DNA of 64,000 nucleotides, from contig JACEVL010000273.1 in the NCBI GenBank assembly GCA_020284085.1, forward strand, positions 124,001-188,000, read 5' to 3'. The notes below the pieces were generated by a model. It made no database searches. It was not told the DNA's origin and worked only from the letters and a program-made list of their open reading frames with translations. Numbering within the stretch: position 1 is the stretch's first letter; every line of letters starts with the position of its first letter. The stretch comes from Aporrectodea caliginosa. Its lineage: Eukaryota; Annelida; Clitellata; Crassiclitellata; Lumbricidae. Positions 1 through 22,638 of this stretch are shown in pieces. Position numbers and translations under genes: made by a program.

Positions 1-589
1 AAGTTCATCAGCAGTATTATATAAGCAAACAGTGTTCTGATCAATTATACCGACCATGGAATGATGTCAAGAAAATATCTTAAGCGAAGCCTGGATTAAT
101 TTTTTAAAGTTTATAAATGATTATATAAATGTCTTTTTAAATTAATTAAACAGACAAAACTTTGAAATGCTGTGACCGCGCAGAGAGGATTGAGCACGAT
201 ATCCGGAACAGAAGATAAAACAACTAATATCTTATATTACAAAGAAAATGTATAAATGGCACACTTAATTAGAAGTGCAAACGATCAGACGGTAACTGTT
301 GGACACGTGAACAATTTTGATTAATTAATATAAGGCGACTATGTTAGACAGAGTCGTGGCTTTTTGGTAGTTGACCCAAATAGCTGTAATGGCGCACTCA
401 CCCTTCACCAATAGTCTACATAAAAACTGTCCTCTTTTGTCGGGGCTGGGAGCGTTTCTGAATAGTTACTATGGATGGCACAAACGACGCATCTAAATAA
501 ATACAAGTTTCATCATAATAATGTCAGTACCCCGGTAACCCGAGCTATCTGAATAATAAAAAAACTTCAAAGAGATGCAGGTCACTAAC

Positions 590-674
590 CTTCGGAGTAT
601 GCTTTAAGGAAGTTTAAATAAAAGGCAACTTGAAGTATTGAAGTAAGTAAGCTTAATCGACTTCTTTTCTCCAT
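590..674 (-). CDS. Gene E first coding exon (signal peptide), partial gene
   Basis: Reading leftwards from ATG at 672-674, this encodes 28 codons starting MEKRSRLSLLTSILQ, then a hydrophobic stretch ending near AYSE. It closes with one base before GTTAGTG, a phase-1 donor. It is clearly homologous to the two signal-peptide exons of gene D at 41067-41145 and 41606-41684, and the flanking DNA of 1-1200 also matches 38870-41900 in the same orientation. I infer the first coding exon of another WSC/EGF/PTP receptor whose remaining exons lie left of the window. The donor (GTTAGT) is weaker than the GTGAGT of gene D, and the Cys of AYC is Ser here, so the copy may be decaying. Confidence 0.6.
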
Positions 675-1323
675 AGTTCTTGGTTTTATTCGACACAATT
701 TGAGTAAATAAAATAACTGGAGTCAGGAAATTATCTATAAAGTAGTCTACTATTACTGCTCAATTCGAGTAATAATGCTAAATGTTGCGCCATTAGAACT
801 GTAGAATATCAATGCAGCGTGAGCTATTAGTCAAAAGAACGCGTACAGCTGTAGATAATCATATTAAAACCTACACACATATGTGAAACACTGGAGCAGG
901 GACTAAGTGATTGTATATCACTGGTTAAAATTAATGTACAAGCACCCGCATGTCTATACAACAGCAAATTATGAACCCGGAATATGAAAAAGAAACCAAG
1001 AGGGCAAAGAGACATACAGAGAAACATACTGAGCATACAACCAAGACCTCCACAGTCCATACGTCTGTGAAACAGTTGAACAGGAACTAAGTCAATTACG
1101 ACATTAGTAAAAAAATATGAAGTTCTGAGAAACGTTTAAACAGGAACTAAGCCAACGAAGACACTAGAGAAAATCAGAAGGGTTTCCTTAAGTTGAGCGC
1201 CATGTGCTCTAAATAGTCTTTATTTGACTAACATGGCAGACATTCCTTTCTGTTTAGCAAAAGTCTGACACTGGTTAAACAAAACAGGCTATGGTTCTTA
1301 TTAAAGTTAAGTATTATGGATAT
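675..1323. other. Upstream flank of gene E; no gene seen
   Basis: This is non-coding as far as I can see. Parts resemble 41700-42000, the DNA upstream of the second signal-peptide exon of gene D (for example the stretch around 880-960 against 41885-41960). That supports a duplicated gene start rather than chance similarity. No clear TATA box or other promoter element could be assigned. Confidence 0.4.
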
Positions 1324-3222
1324 TAGGGTGGCTCAGAAAAAATAATTTATGATTTTTTTAACTCTCACCCTCTCAAAATGTTCCAAATAAATAAATAAAA
1401 TTTCCTGTTAAGTTTGTGATTTTTAGGATGATGTTTAGGGGTGCATCATGGCAAGTATAGTTTTACATAGGAATGTCCTATTCGTACAATGCCGCTAATT
1501 AGTGTTGCCGGTTAAGTCTAAAAATTGAACACATTATATTTATTGTCTAACAATATCTACTGTCTAGCAGTGCATACATTATTAACCAAAAGCAGTTACA
1601 CTGTGTATTCAACGGATAATTAAAGAATTAATAAAGAAAGTTCTGAAAATGGCTCTAGACATTAAAACAGACTGTCTACCTTTAAACGCTAATGTCTAGC
1701 ATTTCAGTCCGGCCACAACTGTGGATTTCCTAGAATCTTGGAACAACTTTATAATTTCAGCATGCAACCATGTGAAGGAAAAACTGTTTCTGTTCTTCCT
1801 TTCTGGTCAGATAGGCATTAAACTCCTGAATGAGTGACACATCTCTTTCGCCGTGTCGTTTAGGACTGTCAGTGCCTTGAAATAGGGCCTACTTCAGCAC
1901 TGGTTTGAATTCAGAATTGTAGCACCACTGGCCAGGACCGATCTGAAGATAGTCTACGGGTAAACTCAATGCTGTGAAGAATTGAATACTCTGCTGAGTG
2001 GCAAAGAGGTTAGACTTCTGTTTGCTGAAAGACCATCCGTCATGGCGATTCGTTTTGAATCGTCTGTTGACTGTTGTTTCCATGAGGCCCACTCTTCATT
2101 GAATTCACCATTCCTCGTTTCACTTCAAGAGTGACAGACGGATCAAGCATTGCAAGGCATATCATTTTCTCATTCAGGTTCCCTAGGTGCCCAATTATTT
2201 CTGCACACCACCATCAGATAAGACCTTGTTTATTGCGGAGTACTCCTGCAACCTTTCCAGAAAAAATAGGTCATTATTCGGAGCCAAAGTTGGCATCAAC
2301 GCTGCAAACCATGCTTGGATGTATCCACCTGCTATGGGCAAACCAGAGAAGCTCAAATAGACCATATTCCTTTTTGGCTCCCAGCTTAAACTGGCCACCA
2401 TATGCCTGGATGCGACCAAACATGAAGGTTTTGAATCTGTATAACAAGTGTCACATCTATCTTGCTCAGTGAAGTCCAGCTGGAGTACGGAAATGAATTC
2501 CACTCGGAGGGATCTCTCCCAGAATTATGATGACCAGACTGAGCAGTTCCTGGTAATCTTCTCGTAGCTGAGTTTCCTGAAGTCATTGTTCGACAAAGTT
2601 CAAAACTTCAGGTCTTTCGCTTAGTGTGATATTTCTCGTGACTTCAATATCCTCTAAACCTGTACGGAAAGCAGCATGATCCATATCAACCTAGAAGGAC
2701 TGGAAACGCTTGAACATATGGTCCAGAAGGAGCTAGTGTCAGTGAATAATAATTAAAATAATTATTATTATGATGCCGACAGGAAAAAGATAGCAGACGT
2801 TTGTCCAACTTCTCCTCCAGAATATTGGATGTACCTGATTCAAGACCCGTGTTCCACGAGGTGGTGTCGAAAGCCATGCCACAGATGCCTGACTTCATAC
2901 CTCAGTCTTCGATAGCTGCGACTACTGCAGCGGCCATTATTTCTCCTGCCCTATCTGGTAGGTATAGAACTTCAAGCAGCTGATCAATGCCTTCTCCAGA
3001 TACCAATACAGGCAGATGATTAACTTTAGCTTTCCCTGCCATGTATAAAAAAACTTACATCTCTATTCTCTAAGTACAACCATGTTGAGGCACCTCTAAA
3101 CATATTCAGAATCAACTGAAACTTGGTCATAATTTTTTCTAAATTATTTGGAACAGAATGAGGGGGCGAAAGCTGCAACTTTTAAGGATTTTTGTTCTCA
3201 CCATTGCCGATGAGCCACCCTA
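1324..3222. mobile_element. DNA transposon with 12-bp TIRs and perfect 8-bp target duplication
   Basis: The left end TAGGGTGGCTCA (1324-1335) is the exact reverse complement of the right end TGAGCCACCCTA (3211-3222). Both ends are flanked by ATGGATAT (1316-1323 and 3223-3230), an 8-bp target-site duplication. An 8-bp duplication is typical of hAT-type elements, but P and some other superfamilies also make 8 bp. The 1.9-kb interior has only broken minus-strand reading frames (about 1889-2586) that I do not recognise. They could be relics of a transposase. The element is probably non-autonomous now. Confidence 0.85.
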
Positions 3223-3230
3223 ATGGATAT

Positions 3231-4500
3231 ATTGTATTGTTTCGTATTGCAGTTGCCAATTTATATAGCGCTTGTCGTACAACAAGTTAATCAGAGGCGC
3301 TTCCTGGATCAAAATTCAGTGTTGTATGTTATTAGTCTTAATAAGAATGCAATCCTACATGCTCATTTATGGCAGTAGTGGTATCCTGAGTTGCTTGAAG
3401 ATTATTTAACGCAAATATGACAATAGCAACGAATCATATGGCGAATTTCACAACAACACACAATAATCGCAGCATTCGGAAGTGAAAGGCAATTGCGTTG
3501 ATACGTATTTGCAACCGTGCCACAAAAGAAAACTCACTGCTGCTTCTGGCAATACCACAAAACGCAACAGTTTAGACACATAGGCCTATGTTATACATTA
3601 TACGGCGTGTGTTAGGCTGGCAAAGAAAGGCACATATACAAGTTATGTATGCCTAAAACAATCAATTTTGACATTTGAGGCTATGCTATCAGGCCTATGT
3701 CAAATGCGACAGACACAAACCGTTAGCAACACTGACACTGCAGTCCATAAATTAAACCGGATATCGAATACGTTCATTAGGCTATGCTAATTCGCTGTGT
3801 TAGTCTGTGCAAGCTACGAAGACTACGTGTCACGAGTCACAGAAATTGTTATGTAAGTAGTAGTCCTATATGGGTGTAAGTGGAATATACAACGCATTCA
3901 AAAACCTTAGGCACAAAAAACAGCCTGCTTCTCAATTTTCATTTTTTATCTACTGAAGCTTCTATTGCAATTTTTTAATTTCTCTGCATGTCGTCTGTTT
4001 GGTGCAAACAAACTGATACATGACTCGAACAACCAACAGAAATATTACTGAGTGATGATTGATTGGTTGCCTGGGTGCTTGGTTCATTGTATGGTTGGTC
4101 GATTGGTTGAATGTCAATATATTATATACAATAGTCAGTTTGTGCGATCTGTTTCGTGCTAGGTTCCACTCCAGAAAGGCCAACTCATACACACACACAA
4201 CTGTAGCCCGAAAATTACACTACAGCGATTATTATAATAGGTAATTATAGAGTTATGTTTGAAGCGCTTGATATCATACCTAAATATATATATCAATATA
4301 GCTTATTATAATTTTGAATGGGCTGATAGTTTCGATATCGAATTTCGATCTGCCTTTCTAATGGATTATGACTTACTGCGATTTCACTTGAAGCGACAAT
4401 GGATTGATTTATGCATTATGCCGACACAGCGCTACATAAGTCATGAGATTAGATTAGGTTAGACAGTTTACGTGTAGAATTTATCGATTGAGTTATTTAA
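3231..4500. other. Non-coding stretch with a SINE/LINE-type tail fragment
   Basis: Near 3260-3302 there is a short copy of the dispersed repeat tail (TATAGCGC ... CAGAGGCGC) seen elsewhere in the window. The rest is AT-rich DNA without a convincing exon. Short open frames near 3960-4460 lack splice sites and similarity. Confidence 0.4.
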
Positions 4501-5680
4501 AAGTGGGTCAATACATGCCACTTTTTGCATTTATATTGTCGGGAAACTCGGGGTCTTCTCAATTCCGCTTCTTTGCCGAGTGGTTCAGATCTCTACCAGG
4601 ATGCCCGAAAGCTCGGAGCTTAACAAAAAATTCGTCCTCGGTCTGACTGTCGTGGTAAATCTAGAGGCTTGAATTGGTCACCAGCGACACACGCACAGAC
4701 GCAGAACACCGATTTTTTAGTTCTTCTTACAGACGATCGATAATGTTCACATCAACACGTAACTTGACATCGAGAGAACTGCTTCCCCTTTCTATTGCCG
4801 AGCCGGCCGTCTAGCGACAGCTTCTCGGATGGCTGGTCCGTAGAGCGACGGCAGGTCCTCTTCACCAGTCGAGACTGCAAGGCCGATGCTAAGCTCGAGG
4901 CCGAATCTCCAGACTGTCTTCTCAAGACTGTCTTCTCCAGACTGACTATTCCACGGCCAACCTCCGCCTTTTATATATCCGAATTTCCCATTACATGTCG
5001 TTTTGCCGTATGACTCATCATTTTTCCCACGAGATGCTGTTTTAAAATGACACCCATATAATCATAATTTAATGCATCCAAAGTCCTTATGACCCAAAAT
5101 CGTCATCTCATGGCTGTCGATTCGCCAATCTATCCCATCAATTTCGGAGTACAAAATCATAAAAACGACATCGGTCCGTATCGAGCCAACGGCGCTCCAT
5201 GCGATGTCGATATACCAGGTTATCTAATGCACTTGCCAAAGTACTCGACCCCAAATCGTCATCCTCACAGTGCTCTCGAAGTCAATAATTAAACATTGCA
5301 ATCGAAAAGAATAATTGCATTAGCGGCACCCCAAACAGTTAGCTCGATGTCAGTAATAATATTATTGTAAAGTACAGACAAATAGATTAATCAAAGTAAT
5401 TGCGCTCCATAGAGCGTTGCTAATTTGACACCCTGAGGCAAATCTTAGTTCCTGAACAATATTACATCACTAAACTAGACCCAGTGTGTGGACGTCGACG
5501 ACCAGGCTAAAATTAATAACATTGCTTGATTGTCTACAATATATTGCCGTCATGTGAATGCCAGTTGAGTGTGATAAAGAAAGCAGATTGTCTGCTTCCA
5601 GCCAAAATAAAAAAATCTTGTTTTAGAGCATATTGTATAAAAATAGATGACAAAATGTGATTGTCCTACTCTTATTCATT
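4501..5680. other. Unassigned GC-richer block, possibly repeat-derived
   Basis: About 4537-5010 is more GC-rich than its surroundings. It contains GCCGAGTGGTTCAGATCTC (4575-4593), which resembles the A-box region of a class II tRNA, but I find no foldable tRNA or good B box. A solo LTR or a tRNA-derived repeat is possible. I could not find matching termini. Nothing recognisable lies in 5020-5680. Confidence 0.3.
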
Positions 5681-5684
5681 ATTA

Positions 5685-5815
5685 TTATTATATTCGTTTA
5701 TTGGTAACAACAACAAACTGATAGTCACGCCGCTATCAGGTACATTGTGATTAAACGAGAGTTACGAGTGAATGCTAAGCAATATTAAACCATGAACGAA
5801 GAGCTCATATTAGAG
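5685..5815 (+). repeat. Dispersed repeat, inverted copy at 47840-47975
   Basis: This stretch of about 130 bp runs from an ATTATT tract through TTCGTTTATTGGTAA and GATAGTCAC to ATTAAACCATGAA. It reappears as its reverse complement at 47840-47975 with only scattered changes. The TTA-rich end looks like the tail of a retroposed SINE-like element. The pair lies 42 kb apart in opposite orientation. Confidence 0.7.
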
Positions 5816-6201
5816 CGACAATAAGTTTAGCTTTGTTTTCGTTGGTGCAATAAATGACTCAACCATGTTCTTTTCCGATCACGCTGTGAAGAAGTTGCTT
5901 TTTCCAATGCAAATTTTCTTGGATTCACTTACTATAATTTATTACCAATCGATTTCAGAACAGCAACATTTACTGCAGTCAGATAGAAAAATTGCAAAAT
6001 TACAAAAACTGCTCGTCAGAACTATCGCAGTGCTGTCCTCTGTACTTTGAAAGACATCCACTGGACAACAAATTATGGACGAACGCTCCTTTAGTGTTAT
6101 TGTCATTGTCTTATTTAACGTGCATATACCTCAAGAATTCATACGAGAGTATATGAGCACAGTAAGTCCGTCGATAGCAAGAGTTACAATGATCAAGACT
6201 G

Positions 6202-6492
<291 letters not shown>

Positions 6493-6493
6493 G

Positions 6494-6920
6494 AATTTAT
6501 ATAGCGCCTTTTCAAGATAACTATTCAGAGGCGCTCCCGACCTAGGCCTGGCCAAGGAGGTAAGTACTGAGTAGTTAATAAAAACAGCTAGACAGGTCCC
6601 GCCGGCGAGAACGCAAGTCAGACAGAATGCTATTTCAAACAGAGGGACCCACGATCGAGAAAGTCCTATTCTGTCTCGTGGTAGTGCGAACATGTGGAAC
6701 CACAAACTCGCCTCTTGAGGCCGAGCGAAGATATCGGCGTCCGGAGCAGGCCGCAGTTAAGGTAAAGGGCACCCAAAGATAAACGGGCGCACTGCCCAGG
6801 ACACAGTGCCAGACGATAGAGGAGACTAGACTCTATAATGGATGCGCTGTTGGACCAGGAGTCAGTTGAGGACATCACGCATGTACAGAGAGAGGTGGCC
6901 AATCCTTGGGACACCACCAA
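6494..6920 (-). mobile_element. Retroelement 3' fragment carrying the shared GGCGCTATATAAATTC tail
   Basis: Read on the minus strand, a degenerate body (6550-6920) ends in GAGCGCCTCTGAATAG ... AAGGCGCTATATAAATTC (6494-6540) and then abuts the ATCT microsatellite. The same tail ends the LINE relics at 11555-11985 and 55820-56225 and the SINE at 30841, so this is a member of that retroposon family. Its coding origin is too decayed to name. Confidence 0.6.
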
Positions 6921-7358
6921 TCATACGAGCAGCCGCCCACATAACCCCCTCCAGTAGAACTAAGCTAGTTTTCCAATAGCCTAAAGGCTGTTCCAAATGT
7001 TTCATACATTTCTCAACTTTGATATTGAGCTTTTATAAGAGGAAATGCCCGACTTTAGTTATGGCAGGGATTTGCCTGTCTTCTTTATTATAGTATGCCT
7101 ACTAATCTATTGTTCAGCGAACATTTTTTCTTAGTTTTTGTGTTCTTGGACAGCAGTTTCACCAAGAATGTCACTCTAGCAAATTAGGTGAGGTCAATGT
7201 CCTGTGTCCATTGTTTAAATTATTCTTTATCTGCCACTCATGGGGTTTGGAGTTTCTTTGAGGTGTCTAACTGTCTATTCGGTAAGGGCAGTGATGCAGA
7301 CGCATGTTTGCTAACTTAATGAGATTTTAAGTGATGGTTTCATTTGTCTTATGTACAG

Positions 7359-16604
<9,246 letters not shown>

Positions 16605-17318
16605 CACTGTTCAGACTAATGAACTCCGGAGCAGCATTGAAGTTCCCTGATAAAATTGTGATACTACATGTCGACTATATTCTTAAGATCTATGACGTTT
16701 AGACACAGCAGGCTAGAATTATTGTACCTGTGCTTGTACGCACACACACACACACACACACACACGGGCGGGCAAACACACTTACTTATGCACACACACA
16801 AACTCGAGACTACGCCGCACCACAGTGTAGTACATAGGATTTACGTGTTTTGACAATGGTGGAACTTTTACTATGGCTCGACAAATTATACTTTGGTCTA
16901 GGCTGTTCTAATCACAAAATGTCGAACTATTTTGGTACTTGTTGTGTTTGGGGTCATGGTCAACACGTAATAACGCCTGAGCTTTTAAATCGCTGAACGC
17001 CCAAGAGCGCATTTACTGCAAAAATACATTACAGATATAAATGTAAATCTCCAAAACTTCAAAGTGACCAACAAAAGCCCCATCACAGAGGTACGCTTAT
17101 TCACTAAAGCTATATCATAAGAAGTCCGCAATAGCCAAGCTGTTGTGTTCAGTTTTGGTGCACGGTCAGAATTCGATAGCCATGTCGAGAGAATAGCTCT
17201 GTGGTCCTGGAAAAATCGTTGGCAGTGGTGGTCATGAGCGGTGAGGGGCCAGAGACAGCACAGAATAGCTTGAACAGTTTGGTCTGCAGTCGCAATTGAA
17301 GGGCTCCAGGAGAGGGGC
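16605..17318. other. Spacer between genes A and B; CA repeat
   Basis: Contains a short (CA)n run at 16740-16765 and otherwise nothing I recognise. Homology with gene C's locus starts abruptly at about 17319 (with 49969), so gene B's family sequence begins there without its WSC and first EGF exons. Confidence 0.6.
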
Positions 17319-17620
17319 GATACATTCGTGCAAGCCACCAAACTTAAAATAATAGATGATGGACCTTTCGTTTTGCTGCCCACGTGCGTTGTACAACTTT
17401 TTGCAATCTATGCTGGAGGTCAAAAATAACTCCATAATAAAATAATTAAAATTATTTTTGCTTTTTGTACTAGTATAAGCTTATAAATTGACAACTTTCA
17501 AGCTCCGTAGTTCGCTTCTGACAATGATAGATAAATTTTCAAATTGCAATTATAAACGCTAAACAAATTTACACCTTTACTTTCATTTCTAAGAAACTAA
17601 ATCTTGAAACGACATTGTAG

Positions 17621-17752
17621 ATTGCATGATAGAAGGCGGAGATTGTTCCAAGAACGAAACCTGCGCAACTGTTGACTTGAATTTTGCAAAAATCACTCGT
17701 TGCCGTTGTTTACCAGGATTTGAAAGGAAAGCTTTCTGGGACATATGTCAAG
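17621..17752 (+). CDS. Gene B exon: EGF-like domain 1
   Basis: A 44-codon phase 1-1 module with six Cys: [14 protein letters not shown] ... [17 protein letters not shown]. Acceptor TTGTAG, donor G|GTTCGT. It is identical in sequence to gene C 50271-50402 as far as I could compare. Confidence 0.9.
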
Positions 17753-20700
17753 GTTCGTGGCATAAAAAATTACAGCTTCGGTATGAACACTTTACAAGCT
17801 TATATAGGCCTACATTTCTCAGTATTCTCTAACACTTTCCTTAGATTAGGAACATTTTCAGACTACACACATAGGTCTACTGAATTTTGCTCTCTAGAAA
17901 TATTCATTCCCAAAGGATTGACTAAAAATTACAAATTAAATAAGTGTAGCCCCCTATTCCCTAATATGTTACCATATTCAGTAGCGCATTTAATTTCAAT
18001 AAATTAATTTGATATCTGATGTGTAGGCCTGCTATTATTTGATTGTAAAAGTAAGTAAGTAAGTATATCCTTTATTAAGCCAATTGCTAACCGATCTTTG
18101 GTGTACATTATTTAGTAAATTATCACGAATAAAACATCCTAATAATAAATTTTTTGCGTGTCAGACTGTCTGCAACAGGTAGAATTCTGTCATGTTTACA
18201 TGGACGTAGTGCATATACTACAGTTTTAATTGGGGGCAGTAGGTCATGTAGAACATGTGCCAGAGTAAGCGTAGTCAGTAAATTGTGACTTTATAATATT
18301 TATGCATTTTACATGTGGTATAAGTAGTTTAAGAACTAGCCTTCTATTAAGGCAAGACAAAGGATCACATTTGACTAAATTGAAAGTTGCTGTGAAACGT
18401 TAGTGTCTCTGATTCAGAAAAAGCTCACAATTATTGGCTAGGTTTACATATCATTGCAACTCGGCTATAAAAAGGAGGCCCTAAAGGTATCAAGAATCCC
18501 GCTAAGTATAGGGATACCAAATTACAGATTAAATTAGATGATTAATGGTGACCTCCAAAGAAGATTATCATTGCAAACATACTTGCAGTGATCAAGCATT
18601 ATTAGCAGCTAATATGAGCGCTTCTGACGGTAAACTACTTGAAGTAAGGTGTGCTCATTGGGAGTCTACGCTGCAGTGTTTATTCTAAGTACAGTGCCTC
18701 ATAAGACTATATCCGCGATATTCCTGACAGCAGATGTTGTGTTGCTTGAATAACTATCATCCAGTTCTAAAAGGCTCACCGGAGAAGTACGTGGAAATTC
18801 CGTATTGTACGTTATTAGTCGATACTATGCCAGCCTTTGCCATGGTGATTGTAGGTAGTATTAAAATAATCTAGAAACGAGAGAAATGCTGATGTATCAT
18901 GATCAAATATCCTTAGATATAGACGAATGTAGACGGCGTCATTGCGATGCTTCAACAACGGATTGTACTAACACAGTAGGAAGCTACAACTGTATCTGCA
19001 AGTCGGGATATCGACAATACAACGAAACCACCTGCTACGGTAAACTCACTAGTCCAAATAATTACAGCGATTCGACCTAAGGTATATTGCATAAAAGAGG
19101 CAAATAACACTCCTATATTATGGATGATTTTATACTAATTAATAGCGTAAATTAATATTTGTTTCAAAAGGATTGCGCACAGCTTTCAAAATTAAACATC
19201 ACGATATATTCCTTTATTATCCATCGGGATGGCAAACCGCAGCAATAGTAAGGACAGAAGAATAACTTGTATACTAGCTCAGTTGTTCAAGTTCAACTGT
19301 TCAATTGCTCAAGCTGAATTGTTCAAAGACTGGTTTAATTATAGTTATTTATTGTTGTTTCTTATCATTGTTATTAAAGTTAGGCTTTAAACAGGACCCT
19401 GGGAGTGAAATTCCTGTCGTCCTTTGGAGGCAGCCCGAAATCGTAAGGTCTGGGCAGGACGCCTTAGCGTCGCGTAATGGTCGGCGGAACAGGCTGCGTG
19501 GTACATGGTTCTGACCGACCGCCCAAAGGAGGCCGGCCTCGGCAGCATCAACCACGTCGGGCATGCTCAGCACCGATTCCAGAAGGAAACCCATCCTCCG
19601 AGCTCTCTGCAGGAAGCGGTCGAGCTTGTTCCGGTCCTTTGCCGTTGTGAGACCCCACCAGGAGAGGGGTAAAGTATACGGGCGACCGTGGTAGCCGTGG
19701 TCACCACATGCAACGCTTCCGCTCTTAGAACTCGGAGCTCGTAGAGGGACCGAGAGCAGGCGCCAAGGCCCCACTCAACGTGTGAGGATGCTCGTAGATC
19801 GTCCCGGATGGTCACGCCGAGTATCTCCATTGACGCGACTATTGGCGGCGGAAGGTCAATCCTTCCATGTCGGGCTAGTATCAACTCGCGCGATTTAGAC
19901 GTATTTAGCCGCAGGTTGTTTTATTCAGCCCATGCGGAAACGTGGTCAAGATACGCTCGGATCTTCAACCTTTGAAAGCGCCGATGATCAATTATTATGT
20001 ATCATCGGAATATTTGGCGGTGCGGTTCTGCGAATCGACAGGCTAGAGGCATTTACAACGTAAGCAGTCGAACCAAACTCCGATCTCTACACGATCCTGG
20101 CGTTGATGTAGGCCACGTCTGAGGTCCGTCGTCACACGACTCCGGTCCTAAGTAAAATAAGAAAGTATATCCTTTATAATTGAGGAGCACTAGCAAACGC
20201 ACAGAACTGTACATGGCAAGATTAATACATTCAAACAAATAAACACACATTTATATATACAACCAAAGAATTGAATGAGAAGCTTTATTGTACATCATGG
20301 GAACATAGAGGAAGAAGAGCTAGGGCTAGTCATAGGGGGAAATGAACGGTTTAAATAGCCAGATCTAGGGAAAACATAGTTTATTTGCATAGCATCCGGG
20401 CAAGGAAGCATTTCTGAGTCAGGTTGTCAAACATTGGAAGCTCACGGTTATGGGACCGTGGCCGCAGGGAGTAGCGCGATTGCTTGAATGCTTGCTGGAG
20501 GACATTAACACACAAGCCAGTTTAAGATCTCTAGCACGTTTAGCTGAGAGAGCTTGTCGGCGAGTGTAGCATGGCGGACGGTGTCAACGGTCTTGGAGAA
20601 GTAGAGATTAATATGAGAGTGTCGTATGGCTTAGTGGTGAGAAGATCAATGACATAATGAAGGATCGAGACTATCGCGGCGGCTGTTGTTGATCCGGTTG

Positions 20701-22583
20701 GTCTTAAGGCATATTGATATAATTTCGAGCAGCTGTTCCAGTGGAAGCTGTATGAAGGTAGGGTAGATATATTCGTGTACTATAAGTCTCTCAAGCTGTC
20801 GGGAGAGGACAGGTAGGAGAGAAATAGGCCTGAAGTCGGCCCGGGGTTGGTTGCAACACTTTGAAGCCCTAGGTTCAGATAGCTATTGTGGCTACATCTT
20901 TGGTCACTGAGATCGTCACTATAGCTTGTTTTGGTGCTGAGATATAAAGGATATATATGGGCTAAAATGGTTGTAGGTTGTTCCAAAATAAAAAAATGGC
21001 ACACGAAAATATGAAAATTGTTGCAACCAACCCCGGTCTCCCCTACCCATGATCTTATATACAATAGTTCGTTTTAAGTGTAGAATGCTATGCTCAGGCT
21101 GTTGTGTATTTTGTCACATATAGTACTCAGTTCAGGAGCAGTTGCTGGAGCAGTGGTTGGCTCTATTCTTGGTTTGGCTCTGATTGTTGGCATTGTGCTT
21201 CTAGTGCTTTTTCTCTACAGGTATTTATACCCGTTTAACATGAAATGCATTGAATAAAACTAACGTTCACGAAACTACTCACATAGATTCTCTTCAGGGC
21301 TTGTTCATCTTTACCCCATGGCGTGCAGTACTTCCTAACATAGGGCCTACATAACCTTTGCGTTACATAGCCTTTAGCATAAATATATGCATCGTGCGGT
21401 TGTAGAATTTATTTCTGCGTTGGCAATATTTACATACGATGCTTTCATGGAACATTATTGGAACACCTTTAAGCTTTTATGACCACAACATAATGGCCAT
21501 GAATCAAGCCAACCAATGGTAAGCCTATATTGGAGCATACATGTATTTAATTTGTAATTATGCAGTTTGTATAAGCAAAATGACTATCACATACAAACAT
21601 TTCGGTGTATCCGTTGACCTTTAACTGTAACCCAAAGTGGTTAGAAAATTATCTGTAAATTAAAACGTATTATGTTTTACAGACGAAGACGACCTGAGAA
21701 GTTGGCTAACCAGTTGGAAGAGTTACCCAGCTCATCACAGGGTAATTCGTCGCATTTAATGGGTGTATGAGCATTCTGTCAAATTAGTTGTTTTAAATTA
21801 GGGCTATATTCAAGAAAACAATTATGTAGCGCCAAGTGTCTATAATGAGTCGCAGTAGGTTTCTGGGAAGGCGTTATATACAGTATGTGTTCTGAATGAA
21901 TGAATAAATGAATGAATAATGTCTGCTAATTGTCGCTGCTACCAACATAAAATTAATACTATTTAACGTATTTGTATGTGAAATGCTAACATTTTGAAAT
22001 CCATAATAATTATAACATTATGATTTCAGCTCTGCTTTTCAACAAGTTTGTTGAAATGGTTTTAGAAATTCTGCTTCAAGATCGAGCATCGGGTCTTTAT
22101 GGAGACGATCCAAATGCATACGAAGAAATTGGGCCTACAACTGGCAGCGCATTGGAAAAATTGCACAACGAACTATCTGATCCAGAGAGTATAAAACAGC
22201 AATTCGACGTAAGTGTGAAGCTTTGCCAACTGAGCAACAGTAGGCTGCATGTAAAACTATTGTTTAAGCAGACCTAACAGAAATGAAAATATCTAACATG
22301 GTTTTAAGCGTTCTAACAGCAGACCCCAGATATGAAGTAAGTGGTTCTTGAATACACAATTCGAGGGTATGTAGAATCTTAATTTGTTTACGTTACACAT
22401 GTGAGTGGATATTCTTTGAGGCTTAGTCCTAACTGAAGCTAGATCAGTTTATGGTGGATATTGTATATTCCACTTAGGCTCTCTCTCTCTCTCTCTCTCT
22501 CTCTGTCTGTCTCTCTCTCTCTCTGTCTCTGTCTCTCTGTCTCTCTGTCTCTCTGTCTCTCTGTCTCTCTGTCTCTCTGTATC

Positions 22584-22638
<55 letters not shown>

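Noticed and set aside
827..1060. Hydrophobic 77-codon minus-strand frame resembling a second signal peptide (and 41830-42045)
   Set aside because: The two regions are homologous DNA, but the reading frame is not conserved between them and no good donor follows. The real signal exons are at 590-674, 41067-41145 and 41606-41684.
4575..4640. Possible tRNA gene
   Set aside because: A-box-like sequence only. I could not form an acceptor stem or find a proper B box or T arm.
17684..18007. 107-codon plus-strand frame (and 50334-50633 in the paralogue)
   Set aside because: Wrong-frame shadow starting inside the EGF exon; the EGF frame has the six-Cys pattern and matching splice phases.
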